This document shows positions 10,396-19,305 of a stretch of 64,000 bases of DNA, in pieces. Source of the DNA: Ancylobacter sonchi (GTDB lineage Bacteria > Pseudomonadota > Alphaproteobacteria > Rhizobiales > Xanthobacteraceae); the NCBI RefSeq assembly GCF_018390695.1, contig NZ_JAHBGF010000028.1:744001-808000 (forward strand), given 5' to 3'. Numbering within the stretch: position 1 is the first letter of the stretch; each line of letters begins with the position of its first letter. Below the pieces are notes generated by a model. That model made no database searches and was not told where the DNA came from. It worked only from the letters and a program-made list of their open reading frames with translations. The translations under genes were made by a program, and so were the position numbers.

Positions 10396-11297
10396 CACAT
10401 GAACTCGCTATGCAGGCATTTATGCGCCCTCGCCAGCCCGGCCAGGGCGGCGCGAATGGCGGCCGCGCAATCCGCATCCGGCTCGGTCAGTGGCAAGCGA
10501 GGCAGATGGCCGAAGAGTGGGTTCACCAGCGACACGGCATATTTCAGCCCCGCCGGCTCGGGCGCGAGATCGAGCGCCCGTTGCAGCCGGACCAGCACCG
10601 CCGCCAGCCGCGCCTCCTCCTCGACCCGGCCGGACAGCCGCTTCTCCCACAGCGAGACACACAGCTGCGGGTCGATATTGGCGAGCGGCGCCAGACAGGC
10701 ACGCGGCGCCCGCAGGCCCGGCGCGAAGGCCGCCTGCCCGCTCGGCGCGATCCGCCACAGCCGCTCTGCGCAGACCTGCGCCAGGGCCGCGCTGCGGCTT
10801 GGGCTGTCATCCTCGTCGAGCAGCGCGAACAGGCCGGGCAACTCGGCCAGCCGGCGCAGCGTCGCCGGCGCCAGGCTTATATTCGTGCGCTGGGGCACAT
10901 TGTGCAGCGCCAGCGGCAGCGGGCAGGCCTTCGCCACCGCCTCGACATGGCGGAACAGCCCCTCCTGCGAGGGCTTGTTGTAATAGGGCGTCACCAGCAG
11001 CGCCGCCGCCGCGCCGGCATCGGCGGCCGCCTGCGTCGCCTGGATGGTCGTCGCGGTGCAATGGGTGCCGGTCGCGGCGATCACCGGCACCCGGCGATTG
11101 GCGACCGCCACCGCGATGCGAACCAGCCGCACCAGCTCGGCCGGCGCGAGGGTCGGCCCCTCGCCCACGATGCCGCCGACGACGAGCCCGCCGACGCCGC
11201 CGGCCAGCATCCGCTCGATATGGTCGGCATAGCTGTCCGCATCGATGGCCGCGCCGAGGAAGGGGGTAACCAGCGGGACCAGGGTTCCGCGCAACAT
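10395..11297 (-). CDS. DapA/NAL-family TIM-barrel protein lacking the Schiff-base lysine
   Basis: A 300-residue protein with the full dihydrodipicolinate-synthase/N-acetylneuraminate-lyase barrel. VTPYYNKPSQEGL keeps the catalytic tyrosine and NVPQRT keeps the substrate-binding arginine. Two key features are lost. The GTTGE motif is GIVGE (Ile43, Val44), and the GIKEA motif that carries the Schiff-base lysine is ALLDE (Leu160). Without the lysine it should not catalyse aldol chemistry, so it is probably not DapA, despite automated calls likely to say so. The ATG at 11297 has a GGGAGG ribosome site. It is followed by a coupled small membrane protein. No lysine-pathway gene is adjacent. Confidence 0.85.
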   Translation of the reverse strand: MLRGTLVPLVTPFLGAAIDADSYADHIERMLAGGVGGLVVGGIVGEGPTLAPAELVRLVRIAVAVANRRVPVIAATGTHCTATTIQATQAAADAGAAAALLVTPYYNKPSQEGLFRHVEAVAKACPLPLALHNVPQRTNISLAPATLRRLAELPGLFALLDEDDSPSRSAALAQVCAERLWRIAPSGQAAFAPGLRAPRACLAPLANIDPQLCVSLWEKRLSGRVEEEARLAAVLVRLQRALDLAPEPAGLKYAVSLVNPLFGHLPRLPLTEPDADCAAAIRAALAGLARAHKCLHSEFM

Positions 11298-11311
11298 CTC
11301 ACCCTCCCGGT

Positions 11312-11542
11312 TCAGAACGGCGGAGACAGCGGGCGGCGCGCGAGGCGCACGGCGCTGCGCCGGCCGCCGCATTCGGTCATCGCGTAGTGCAGCGCAGCTT
11401 CCTGGCTGCGGAAGAAGCCACCCGCGCGCCCCTGCAATTCGAGGGCGACCCAGCGGCCGAAGCTGTCCTTGCCGACGGCGAAGCGCAGCTTGTTGGCGAT
11501 GGGGGCGATGCGGGCCGCCACGGCATTCCTGAGACGTTTCAT
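11312..11542 (-). CDS. Small basic hypothetical protein
   Basis: A 76-residue frame starting at an ATG. It contains a compact two-strand pattern (KLRFAVGKDSFGRWVALELQGRAGGFF) followed by a helix with EAALHYAMTE, resembling small DUF2188-like or similar single-domain proteins of Rhizobiales. It lies just upstream of the DapA-like gene on the same strand, 14 bp away, so co-transcription is likely. No catalytic motif is visible and I cannot assign a function. Confidence 0.6.
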   Translation of the reverse strand: MKRLRNAVAARIAPIANKLRFAVGKDSFGRWVALELQGRAGGFFRSQEAALHYAMTECGGRRSAVRLARRPLSPPF

Positions 11543-11742
11543 GATGCTTCGCGAGTTACCCGGCGCGGGATCGTGCGCCGCAACGGAAAGCTAGGAGCGA
11601 CGGCATCAGGATGCGATTGCGATCGAAGGGGTGTCGCATAAGGCCGACATAAAGAGCGGTCCCAACGTCAGGCCGGTGGCACGTGACGGCGGGCTTGGAT
11701 AGGCTGCGGTCCTCCACCCATCCGCCGACGAGGGAGGCCGCG

Positions 11743-12672
11743 ATGACGACATGCATCCTGCTGGGGGCTCCGGTGCAGGAGGGCACGGGGCGGCTCGGCT
11801 GCGACATGGGGCCAAGCGCCTTCCGGGCGGCCGGCCTCGCCGCCGCGCTCAGCGATCTCGGCCATGTCGTCCTCGACCGCGGCAACCTGTTCCCGTCGCC
11901 GGAAGCGTGGCCCGATGTGCGCCACGGCAATGCCGTCATCAAGTCGCTGCCGGAAATCGTCGCCTGGACCGAGTTGCTCGCCACCGCGACCTACGAGGCC
12001 AGCGCCGAGGGCATGCCCATCACCCTCGGCGGCGATCACAGCCTCGCGGCCGGCACGCTGTCGGGCCTCAGCCGGCGGGCCGCCGAACTCGGGCGGCCGC
12101 TCTTCGTACTGTGGCTCGACGCCCATCCCGACCTACACACGCTCGACAGCACCGAGAGCGGCAATCTCCACGGCGTGCCCATGGCCTATGCCACCGGCCA
12201 GCCGGGCTTCGAGGGCATCTTCCCGCCGCTCGCCGCACCGCTCGACCCCTCCCGCATCTGCATGATGGGGATACGCAGCGTCGACCCCGCCGAGCGGGCG
12301 CGGCTCGCCGCCGGCAAGGTGATGGTGCACGACATGCGCGCCATCGACGAGCACGGCATCTCGGCCCTACTCCGCGGCTTCATCGAGAAGGTCGAGGCGG
12401 CGCAGGGCCTGCTGCATGTCAGTCTCGACGTCGACTTCCTCGATCCCGACATCGCGCCGGGCGTCGGCACCACCGTGCCGGGCGGGGCGACCTTCCGCGA
12501 GGCGCATCTCGTCATGGAGATGCTCTGCGACAGCGGCCTCGTCACCAGCCTCGATCTCGTGGAGCTGAATCCGTTCCTCGACGAGCGCGGCCGCACCGCC
12601 CGCCTGATGGTCGATCTGGTGGCCAGTCTGATGGGTCGGCGCGTGCTCGACCGGCCGACACGCAGCCATTAG
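11743..12672 (+). CDS. rocF: Arginase (ureohydrolase family)
   Basis: A 309-residue manganese ureohydrolase. Metal-ligand motifs are all present: GGDHS, LDAHPDLHT, and SLDVDFLDPDIAPGVGT. The C-terminal ELNPFLDERGRTA motif and overall pattern match arginases rather than agmatinases or formiminoglutamases. It would convert arginine to ornithine and urea in the cytoplasm. The ATG at 11743 has a strong GGGAGG site 5 bp upstream, and earlier in-frame starts lack one. It is monocistronic and converges on the exported redox operon. No ornithine-using gene is adjacent. Confidence 0.9.
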   Translation: MTTCILLGAPVQEGTGRLGCDMGPSAFRAAGLAAALSDLGHVVLDRGNLFPSPEAWPDVRHGNAVIKSLPEIVAWTELLATATYEASAEGMPITLGGDHSLAAGTLSGLSRRAAELGRPLFVLWLDAHPDLHTLDSTESGNLHGVPMAYATGQPGFEGIFPPLAAPLDPSRICMMGIRSVDPAERARLAAGKVMVHDMRAIDEHGISALLRGFIEKVEAAQGLLHVSLDVDFLDPDIAPGVGTTVPGGATFREAHLVMEMLCDSGLVTSLDLVELNPFLDERGRTARLMVDLVASLMGRRVLDRPTRSH

Positions 12673-12729
12673 CGCGGAGACGTACACGAGCTCCGGAGAC
12701 CTGCCGCTTTCAGGAGGCCGGCGGTGCGT

Positions 12730-13746
12730 TCAGCGCGCCGCCTCGAAGATCGCCTGCGTATCGGTCAGCCACACCGGATCGAGCGACTTCGCCACGTCGA
12801 GCACCCGCCGCATGGCGGCGGCGCCCGACGGCGTGCCGACCACGAAGGGATGGATGCCGATCGCCACCACCGTCGCCTCGCGCGACGGATCGGCTGACGC
12901 CTCGCGGGCGAGCTCGCCGATATAGTCGGTCCACAGCCGCTCGAGGTCGCCCGGCTCCATGCCGCGCAGCAGATAATGCCCCATGTCGACGGTGACCGCC
13001 GGATAGGGAATCTGCAGCAGTGGGCCGGTCGGCGTCTTCAGCTGGGTGAGATTGTCGGAATCCATCGCGTCGAGCGTGTAGCGTATGCCCTCGGCGGCGG
13101 AGGCGGCGAAGGTCTCGCCATCGGGATAGACGCTCGGGCTGGACCAGCCGACGGGACGCTCGCCGGTATCGTGCTCGATCATGTCCAGCGTGCGGCGGAT
13201 ATAGGCCCGCTGCGCCGCCGGCCCTTCGGCAAGCGGCAGCATCTGCGTCGAGTTGTTGAGGCCGTGACCGAGGATCGGCGCGTTGGGCTGAACGGCGCGC
13301 AGCGCCTTCCACACTTCGGGATGCGCGGCGGGGAAAAGCGCGTTCAACGCGAAGCTGAGCGGCACCCCCTCATCCTTGAACAGCCGGCCGACCCGGGTGA
13401 GGCCGAAATCAATGGCATATTGCCGGAACGCCTCATTCACCACGTCGGGGCGGCGCTCGGTCATGTCCGGGCGCAGCACCGGGCCATGCCCGACGCCCCA
13501 GTCCTCGACATAGAGCACGAAGGCCACCGCGACCTTCTTGCCATTGGGCCACGCCGTCACCGGCACCGCCTCGCGCGGCAGGCCAGTGATAACGTCCTGC
13601 ACCGCCCGCGCCGGACCGGAAGCACCCGGCAGCACAGTGGCCGCCAGCAGGCCGAGCAGCAGTGCCCGGCCTGTGGCCGCACGCCATCCTCCCCGCCCGC
13701 CGCGACACGGCCTGATCGGATCGGCGGTGAGATGAAGCCTGTCCAT
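12730..13746 (-). CDS. Exported NodB-fold protein, PuuE/allantoinase-like
   Basis: A 338-residue protein with a basic N-terminus, a hydrophobic stretch (ALLLGLLAATVL) and an ARA-type cleavage site, so export is expected. The mature part is a polysaccharide-deacetylase (NodB) fold in the PuuE/allantoinase branch: VAFVLYVEDWG at strand 1, ILGHGLNNS, and GWSSPSVYPDGETF. The HxxxH zinc motif of true polysaccharide deacetylases is not seen, as in PuuE, which opens a cyclic amide ring. It is the last gene of the molybdenum-hydroxylase operon, 123 bp after the unknown exported protein. Together this suggests hydrolysis of a cyclic or linear amide outside the cytoplasm rather than deacetylation of sugar. 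The substrate is unknown. Confidence 0.8.
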   Translation of the reverse strand: MDRLHLTADPIRPCRGGRGGWRAATGRALLLGLLAATVLPGASGPARAVQDVITGLPREAVPVTAWPNGKKVAVAFVLYVEDWGVGHGPVLRPDMTERRPDVVNEAFRQYAIDFGLTRVGRLFKDEGVPLSFALNALFPAAHPEVWKALRAVQPNAPILGHGLNNSTQMLPLAEGPAAQRAYIRRTLDMIEHDTGERPVGWSSPSVYPDGETFAASAAEGIRYTLDAMDSDNLTQLKTPTGPLLQIPYPAVTVDMGHYLLRGMEPGDLERLWTDYIGELAREASADPSREATVVAIGIHPFVVGTPSGAAAMRRVLDVAKSLDPVWLTDTQAIFEAAR

Positions 13747-13869
13747 GGTCGCCCCCGCTTTTCTTCGCCCTGCCATCGATCCCGAGCGGCCACGGCGGCC
13801 AGGCCGCCGCAGTGACGTGCCCTCTCCCACCCTCGTCCAGCCGTCGCGATGCGACGACATGTGGAGCGA

Positions 13870-14982
13870 CTACGGCAGGTCGGCCAGCGACGCCGGGCCG
13901 GGACCGGGGGTTATCAGCGTCGGCCATTGATGCGAGCCGAACGGCACCTTGGGCGGCAGGTTGGTCGGCAGCCCCATCGCCTTGGTCTGCGCAACGATGG
14001 AATCGCGGGCATCGCCCCCCATCAGCTCGTAGTCCATCAAATAGCGGCTGCCGAAGAAGGTCTCGCCCACCGTGCGGTCGGCGATGATGCGGGTGAGCGA
14101 ATCCAGCATATCGTTCGGCGTGGTGGTGAAGGACACCGTCTCGATCAGGATCAGCCGGGAATTGATGTCCTCCGGCGTGAAGAACTGCGCCAGCACGCTG
14201 TAGAGCACGTTGTTCTGCCGGGCGACATAGATGGTGTTGGACGCGGCATAGACCTTGTCCCAGTCGGGGCCAAGGTCCTTCTTCCAGCCGGCCAGCACGC
14301 CCATCCAGTGCTTCACCTGCGTGTCGGCCGCCCACTGGATATTGAGCTTCAGCCGGTTCTTCTGCTTCGCCGCGAAGGCCTGCACATCGGCGAAGCTCAC
14401 CGTCTCGCCGGCTGCCACCTTGTCGATGAAGGCGATGTTCTCGGAGATCAGCTCGCGGTTGTTGGCGCGCCACTCCTCCGGCATCGAGGTCTTGTCGAGG
14501 CTATCCAGCGCTGCCTTGAGCCGCACGCGATAGGCCTGCACCTGGGGTTGCCAGGAGCCGTCGTCCTTCTTGGCGATATGCGGCCCGACGACGACGCCCA
14601 GCGCCATCACGCTGTGGCCGACCGATTTCAGCAACTGGTACACTTCCGGCACCGGCGGGCCTTCCAGCGGCGGCTGGCCGGGACGGTAGAGGATGAAGCG
14701 GCCGCCGGCACCGGAGAACAGTCCGAGGATCACCGGGTGCTGGGCGAGAATGCTCGCCTGCACCAGCTTGGAGGCGTCGGAATACAGGTCGAACATGCCG
14801 GTATTGAGCGCCAGCACATTGTTCTTGGCGACCGTGGCGGCGTCCGGCACCTTGGCGCCGACGATAACGTCCATATAGGCCGGGATGTCGGACTGCGCCT
14901 GTGCATGGGCCGGCGCCCCGGCAAGGCCAGTCAGCGCGGCACCCGCCAGCAACGCCCGGCGAAGAGTGACGATACGGTTCAC
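13870..14982 (-). CDS. Exported protein of unknown function in the molybdenum-hydroxylase operon
   Basis: A 370-residue protein with a clear Sec signal (LLAGAALTGLAGAPAHAQA). I do not recognise a family. The mature part is mainly helical by composition, has no CxxC or CxxCH motif, and contains repeated aromatic and asparagine-rich segments (NNVLYSVLAQFF, GSRYLMDYELMGG). The start is a GTG at 14982 with a GGGGAG ribosome site; no ATG fits. It lies between the diheme cytochrome gene (64 bp upstream) and the PuuE-like gene, on the same strand, so it is probably a periplasmic partner of that system. Confidence 0.8.
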   Translation of the reverse strand: MNRIVTLRRALLAGAALTGLAGAPAHAQAQSDIPAYMDVIVGAKVPDAATVAKNNVLALNTGMFDLYSDASKLVQASILAQHPVILGLFSGAGGRFILYRPGQPPLEGPPVPEVYQLLKSVGHSVMALGVVVGPHIAKKDDGSWQPQVQAYRVRLKAALDSLDKTSMPEEWRANNRELISENIAFIDKVAAGETVSFADVQAFAAKQKNRLKLNIQWAADTQVKHWMGVLAGWKKDLGPDWDKVYAASNTIYVARQNNVLYSVLAQFFTPEDINSRLILIETVSFTTTPNDMLDSLTRIIADRTVGETFFGSRYLMDYELMGGDARDSIVAQTKAMGLPTNLPPKVPFGSHQWPTLITPGPGPASLADLP

Positions 14983-15046
14983 GGCGTTCTCCCCTCGCGG
15001 CCTCCGCCGGCCGCTGTTTTGTTGATGGACTGCGGCCCCCGGTCGG

Positions 15047-15667
15047 TCAGGGACAATAGGCCCCCGATTCCACCCAGGCCTCGACCAGCGCACCGGCCTG
15101 TTCCTGCGTGCCCGGCAGGGGCGTGCGGCCCGGCCCCGGATGCCACGCCCAGCCGACCAGCGTGTCCTTGCCGATATGCTCGATCAGGTCGGTCAGCTTG
15201 CGGTTGCCGTTGCGCTTCGGGTCCTTGATCTGCTCGCAGATCTGCGAAACCGTCTTGCCTTCCCAGGCCATTTCCGCCGGCGCCAGATGCCAGGCCTCAT
15301 GGCCCGGCATGCGGGCGGGATCGAAATTGGCTTTGCCGTGGCAGGAATTGCAGCGCATCGTCTCCAGCCCGAAGCCGTCGACGCCGCGGAACACCGGCGG
15401 CTGGTGCGGGCGCGCCTCGTCGCCCTGCCGCGGCCGGTCGGTGACCGGGTGGCAATTGGTGCAGCGCGGATTGGTGACCACCTTGCCGAGCTCGGTGAAA
15501 TAGGCCGCCGAGCGGGCCTTGGGATCGACGATGCTGGCGAAATCGGCCGGGGCTGCCAGCGTCCCCGCGCCGGTGGCCGACTGGCCGGGATCGCTGAAAC
15601 CCGTCGCCACCGCGCTCGCCAGCACGGCGACCGCCATCAGGGCGGGAAGGCGCCATTCGCGGATCAT
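15047..15667 (-). CDS. Exported diheme cytochrome c, electron acceptor of the molybdenum hydroxylase
   Basis: A 206-residue protein with an N-terminal signal or anchor ([17 protein letters not shown]) and two heme-attachment motifs, CTNCH and CNSCH, about 35 residues apart. It lacks the usual spacing of tandem class I cytochromes. It lies 11 bp downstream of the 2Fe-2S subunit gene. Cytochromes in this position next to IorAB-type enzymes are taken to carry electrons from the hydroxylase to the respiratory chain. Axial ligands cannot be assigned with confidence; methionines follow each motif. Confidence 0.88.
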   Translation of the reverse strand: MIREWRLPALMAVAVLASAVATGFSDPGQSATGAGTLAAPADFASIVDPKARSAAYFTELGKVVTNPRCTNCHPVTDRPRQGDEARPHQPPVFRGVDGFGLETMRCNSCHGKANFDPARMPGHEAWHLAPAEMAWEGKTVSQICEQIKDPKRNGNRKLTDLIEHIGKDTLVGWAWHPGPGRTPLPGTQEQAGALVEAWVESGAYCP

Positions 15668-15678
15668 GTGCCCCCCGC

Positions 15679-16191
15679 TCAGGTGAGATAGCGGCCGGCA
15701 TCGGCCAGGACGACCGCGCGCACCGCTTCGTGGTACTTCACATAACCGGAGCAGCGGCACAGATGCCCGTCCAACGCTTCGGTGATGGTGCGCTCCAGAT
15801 CCGCGCGCGGGATCGGGTCGCGCGCCAGCCGCTCCAGGAGCACCTGTCCCTCATTGAGGAAGCCGGGGGTACAGTAGCCGCACTGGAAGGCGAAATGCTC
15901 GATGAAGCTCACCTGCAGCGGAGTGAGCCCGCCGCCGGTGGCGTGGCCTTCCACCGTGCGGATGCTCAGGCCGTCGAAGTCCACCGCCGGGGCGATACAG
16001 GTCGGGCGGGTGGCGCTGATACCACCATCGTCGACGATGACCGCGCAGCTGAGGCATTGCGCGGCGCCGCAGCCGAACTTGGTGCCGGTCATGCCGAGCA
16101 CCTCGCGCAGGAAGTCGTTCATCGAGAGGTCGTCGCGCACCTCGATGGGGCCGATGGCCCGGCCGTTGATGGTGAGGCTGAGCGCGGTCAC
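15679..16191 (-). CDS. iorA: 2Fe-2S subunit of an IorA-type molybdenum hydroxylase
   Basis: A 170-residue subunit with two [2Fe-2S] clusters. The plant-type ferredoxin domain shows GCGAAQCLSC and a fourth cysteine at PTC. The C-terminal helical domain carries CGYCTPG and CRCSGY. It passes electrons from the molybdenum cofactor of the large subunit. It has no signal peptide, so it would be exported folded with its Tat-targeted partner. The GTG start at 16191 overlaps the TGA of the large-subunit gene by 4 bp (GTGA), a tight coupling that supports a 1:1 complex. Confidence 0.93.
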   Translation of the reverse strand: MTALSLTINGRAIGPIEVRDDLSMNDFLREVLGMTGTKFGCGAAQCLSCAVIVDDGGISATRPTCIAPAVDFDGLSIRTVEGHATGGGLTPLQVSFIEHFAFQCGYCTPGFLNEGQVLLERLARDPIPRADLERTITEALDGHLCRCSGYVKYHEAVRAVVLADAGRYLT

Positions 16192-18953
16192 GCGAGGACT
16201 CCCTTGATCATCTGCGGCGTGACCGGCAGCGACTGGAAACGATGCCCGGTGGCGTCACAGATGGCGTTGAGCAGCGCCGGCACCACCGGGATCATCACCA
16301 CTTCGGCCATGCCCTTGGGCGGCTCGCGCGGCGACAGCGGCGGCAGGATCTCCACCTCGAGGTCGTGCAGCGGCAGGTCGGAAGCGCGGGCGACGACGTA
16401 GCGGCCGAGATTCCACTGGCCGTTGCCGGGACCGTCCTCATAGAGCGGCAGGTTTTCCAGCAGCGCATAGCCAACGCCCATGGCGAAGCCGCCCTGCGAC
16501 TGGCCGCGCACGATCTCCGGCACCAGCGCCTCGCCGCATTCGACCACGCTATAGGCCTTGGCGATGGTGAGCCTGCCGGTGGCTCGCTCGATCTCCACCC
16601 GCAGCGTCGTGCCGCACATGGAGGAGAACGAGGTGCCGATGCGGTTGTAATCGGCGGGCGGGAACGCCACCGCCTTGCGGTCGAGCCGCGTGAACTCACC
16701 GGAGCCATGCCGGAGTGCCAGAGCATCGATGTCGGCGGTCCACGACTCGCCGGCGACATCGAAAGTGGCCTGCGCCCATGCCCAGCGAGAGAAGGCGTGC
16801 GTCATCGCGCCGGTCACGCCGCCCATGGCGTGTGCCTTGGCGGCGATCGCCTTGAGCGGCAGCGGGTTGAGGCCGGAAATAACCAGCGTCTCGCCCTGCC
16901 AATAGGCCTCGCCATGCTGCTTCGCGCGCGGATCGCCCGGCGCGATGCCCCAGATCGCCAGCGCCGCCGGCCACAGGCCGAAGCGGAACAGGATCCGCGC
17001 CGCCTCGGCAGCCGCATGCGTGCCGACATGGGCGCCGATGGAAGCGCTGGTCGCCGAGGAAATCTCCGGCACCCAGCGCGGATCGGCTGCCGCCTTGTCC
17101 TGTGCTTCCTGGGTGATCGAATAGGGATCGCCGGACTTGAACAGCTCGAGTTCGTCGAACACGTCGACCTGCGCCACCGTCACCTCGTCGGCAATGCCGC
17201 CGATATGGCCGGCGACGCGGTTGGCGAGCGCGGTGCCGATGCCGTTGCCCATTTCCACCGCGTCGGAATGGATGGAGATCCGTCCCTCGGCGTCGATGCT
17301 CACCGAGCCCAGCGAGCAGTCGGCGCCAGTGCCATAATCCTTCGCGGCAACGGCAACGCCGGTACCCACCAGCACGCCGGGTTTCGCCTTGGTCTTCTCG
17401 GCCGCACGGTCGCGCCAGATGGCGTGGGCGTCGAGCTTGTCGAGGATATCCGGCGCGCGCACCGACACCGAATAAGGGTTGCCGGTCATGGTGCGGCCGC
17501 CGACCTTCAGCGCGTTGCGCCGGCGAAATTCGATCGGGTCGAGCGGCAGGGAGGTGGCCGCCTCGTCGACCAGTACTTCCAGCGCCGTCATGGTCTGCAG
17601 CGTGCCGTAGCCGCGCATCGAGCCGGCAGTGACGCCGCGCGAATGCAGGGCGACCGTCGTCACGTCGACCTTGGGGACATCGTACATGCCGATGGCGGCG
17701 GTGGCGCCGACCACCGCGACACTGGGCGAGTAGTTGGCGAGGCCGCCACCGTCGAGTTCGTGATCGGCGGCGAAGGCGGTTATCAGCCCGGTGGCGCGGT
17801 CAACGCCGATCCGCGAGCGCATCTTGAAAGCGTGGCGCTTGATGCCGCCCTGGAACTGCTGGAAGCGGTCATGGGCGAGCCGCACCGGCTTGCCGGGGAA
17901 ATACAGCGCGGCCAGCGTCATATAGAGCGGGAACGGCGTGTGGTCGCGACCGCCGAAGCCGCCGCCGACATAGCAGAACTGCGCATCGATCTTCGCCGGG
18001 CGAAAATCGGGCTGCGCCTCGCCGACCAGATACGCGAGGGCCTCCGCCGCCTCGAAGGGCGACTGGACGCCGAGCACGATCTCCAGCTTCTTGCTACCCG
18101 GCTCGTACCAGGCGAGGCCGGCTTCCGGCTCCAGGAACATCGGGTCGATGGACTGGGTCTCGAATTGCCGATCGATCACCAGCGTTCCGGCAGCCGGCTT
18201 GGCGAGCTCGTCGCGGATCTGCGTGCCGAAATTGGCACCCTTCACATATTCGCCGCCGGAGGCGACCGGCAGTGGCTCCCAGATCGGTCGGCCGGAGCCT
18301 TCGAAGAAGCCGGGACGGATCCACCCCTCCTGAATGGGCGAATAGAGGTCCGGCCCGTTCGGGTCCGGGCCGGCGACGCGGGTGAAGCGGAAGGCGGCGT
18401 AGTTCGGCCCGACGATCGGGCCGGTCTCGGCACCGAATTTCAGATGCGGATTGTCGCGCAGGAATACCCGGGCGCGGTCATAGGCATCGAAGCTGTCGAA
18501 CAGCAGCAGCGCCACCGGCTGGCCGAGATAGAGCGGTGTCTTGCCGACCGGGCAGAACAGGTCGCCCGTATAGAAGGCCGGCACCCGCAGGCCGATCTTG
18601 GCGACGTCCTCGGCGGTGACGATGACCGCTGGACGGGCTGACGCGTCCAGCCCGTCCAGCGCGAGCCCTTCATAGAGATGGCTGGCGTCGGGCGTGCGCA
18701 GCAGCAGTGCGTGATGCGTCTCGGCGGGCCAGCCCGGCAGATCGGCGGCGCGGAAATCCGAGGCGTAAAGCTTGGCGCCCGTTACTTTGGCGACGCCGTC
18801 GACGCGCCCTGCCGCGGGGTGGACGACACCCCTGCCCGGCAATGTCTCGCGGTCGAGAAAATTGGGGGTTTGTGCGCTGGCCATGCGCGAAAGGCTGAGC
18901 GAGATGCCCCCGGCCGCGCTCCACTGCAAAAATTCGCGCCGCGAGGGACGCAT
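16188..18953 (-). CDS. iorB: Molybdopterin-binding large subunit, IorB-type, Tat-exported
   Basis: A 921-residue aldehyde/xanthine-dehydrogenase-family large subunit. The N-terminus SRREFLQ followed by a hydrophobic stretch and MASA is a Tat signal, so the folded holoenzyme acts in the periplasm. Family landmarks include YVGGGFGGRDH, RGYGTLQTM and, near the C-terminus, EPPKGMAEVV, whose glutamate corresponds to the catalytic base. Members of this branch oxidise isoquinoline, nicotinate-like rings or aldehydes and use cytochrome c rather than NAD. Here it starts an operon with the 2Fe-2S subunit, a diheme cytochrome c and two exported proteins. The ATG at 18953 has a GGAG site. The name iorB is by family, not proof of isoquinoline as substrate. 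Confidence 0.92.
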   Translation of the reverse strand: MRPSRREFLQWSAAGGISLSLSRMASAQTPNFLDRETLPGRGVVHPAAGRVDGVAKVTGAKLYASDFRAADLPGWPAETHHALLLRTPDASHLYEGLALDGLDASARPAVIVTAEDVAKIGLRVPAFYTGDLFCPVGKTPLYLGQPVALLLFDSFDAYDRARVFLRDNPHLKFGAETGPIVGPNYAAFRFTRVAGPDPNGPDLYSPIQEGWIRPGFFEGSGRPIWEPLPVASGGEYVKGANFGTQIRDELAKPAAGTLVIDRQFETQSIDPMFLEPEAGLAWYEPGSKKLEIVLGVQSPFEAAEALAYLVGEAQPDFRPAKIDAQFCYVGGGFGGRDHTPFPLYMTLAALYFPGKPVRLAHDRFQQFQGGIKRHAFKMRSRIGVDRATGLITAFAADHELDGGGLANYSPSVAVVGATAAIGMYDVPKVDVTTVALHSRGVTAGSMRGYGTLQTMTALEVLVDEAATSLPLDPIEFRRRNALKVGGRTMTGNPYSVSVRAPDILDKLDAHAIWRDRAAEKTKAKPGVLVGTGVAVAAKDYGTGADCSLGSVSIDAEGRISIHSDAVEMGNGIGTALANRVAGHIGGIADEVTVAQVDVFDELELFKSGDPYSITQEAQDKAAADPRWVPEISSATSASIGAHVGTHAAAEAARILFRFGLWPAALAIWGIAPGDPRAKQHGEAYWQGETLVISGLNPLPLKAIAAKAHAMGGVTGAMTHAFSRWAWAQATFDVAGESWTADIDALALRHGSGEFTRLDRKAVAFPPADYNRIGTSFSSMCGTTLRVEIERATGRLTIAKAYSVVECGEALVPEIVRGQSQGGFAMGVGYALLENLPLYEDGPGNGQWNLGRYVVARASDLPLHDLEVEILPPLSPREPPKGMAEVVMIPVVPALLNAICDATGHRFQSLPVTPQMIKGVLA

Positions 18954-19305
18954 GCTCTGCTCCTACCCGATCGAAATGCACGATATCGTCGCGACAACGG
19001 CATCCCGCGAAACAATTCCACGAAAAACCTTGCGCCACAGGGCGGATATATTTCTTTTAGGGAGACACTACTTACTAATATAGTCGCATGACGCAGGTGC
19101 CACCATGTCAAGCCGATATAAGCAAGCTATTGCCTGCTCAAAACGACGGTACACAGGCGCAGGCTGGCTGGCAAGTTCAGTTTAGATATGTTTCAATTTT
19201 ATCGTTTTTTTGGGCTGGAACAATAGGCATGGCATCTCGATCTAGAGGTTCTGCGCTTGATCCTGCATCTCCACTGGCGAGGCGGCCGGCCGGCAAACCG
19301 GCATC
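18954..19305. other. Intergenic region between iorB and the AraC pseudogene
   Basis: No credible gene. The stretch from about 18960 to 19250 is clearly richer in A and T than the flanks, and must hold the promoter of the iorB operon on the minus strand. I see no convincing inverted repeat or terminator. Part of the lost 5' end of the AraC gene may lie at its right edge. Confidence 0.6.

Noticed and set aside
14983-15046. Possible separate promoter or small gene between the cytochrome c and the unknown exported protein
   Set aside because: The 64-bp gap has only the ribosome site for the downstream GTG start; no promoter or frame can be supported.
16242-18641. Long open frame opposite iorB
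   Set aside because: Antisense shadow of a GC-rich gene; no start context or family similarity, while iorB is complete.
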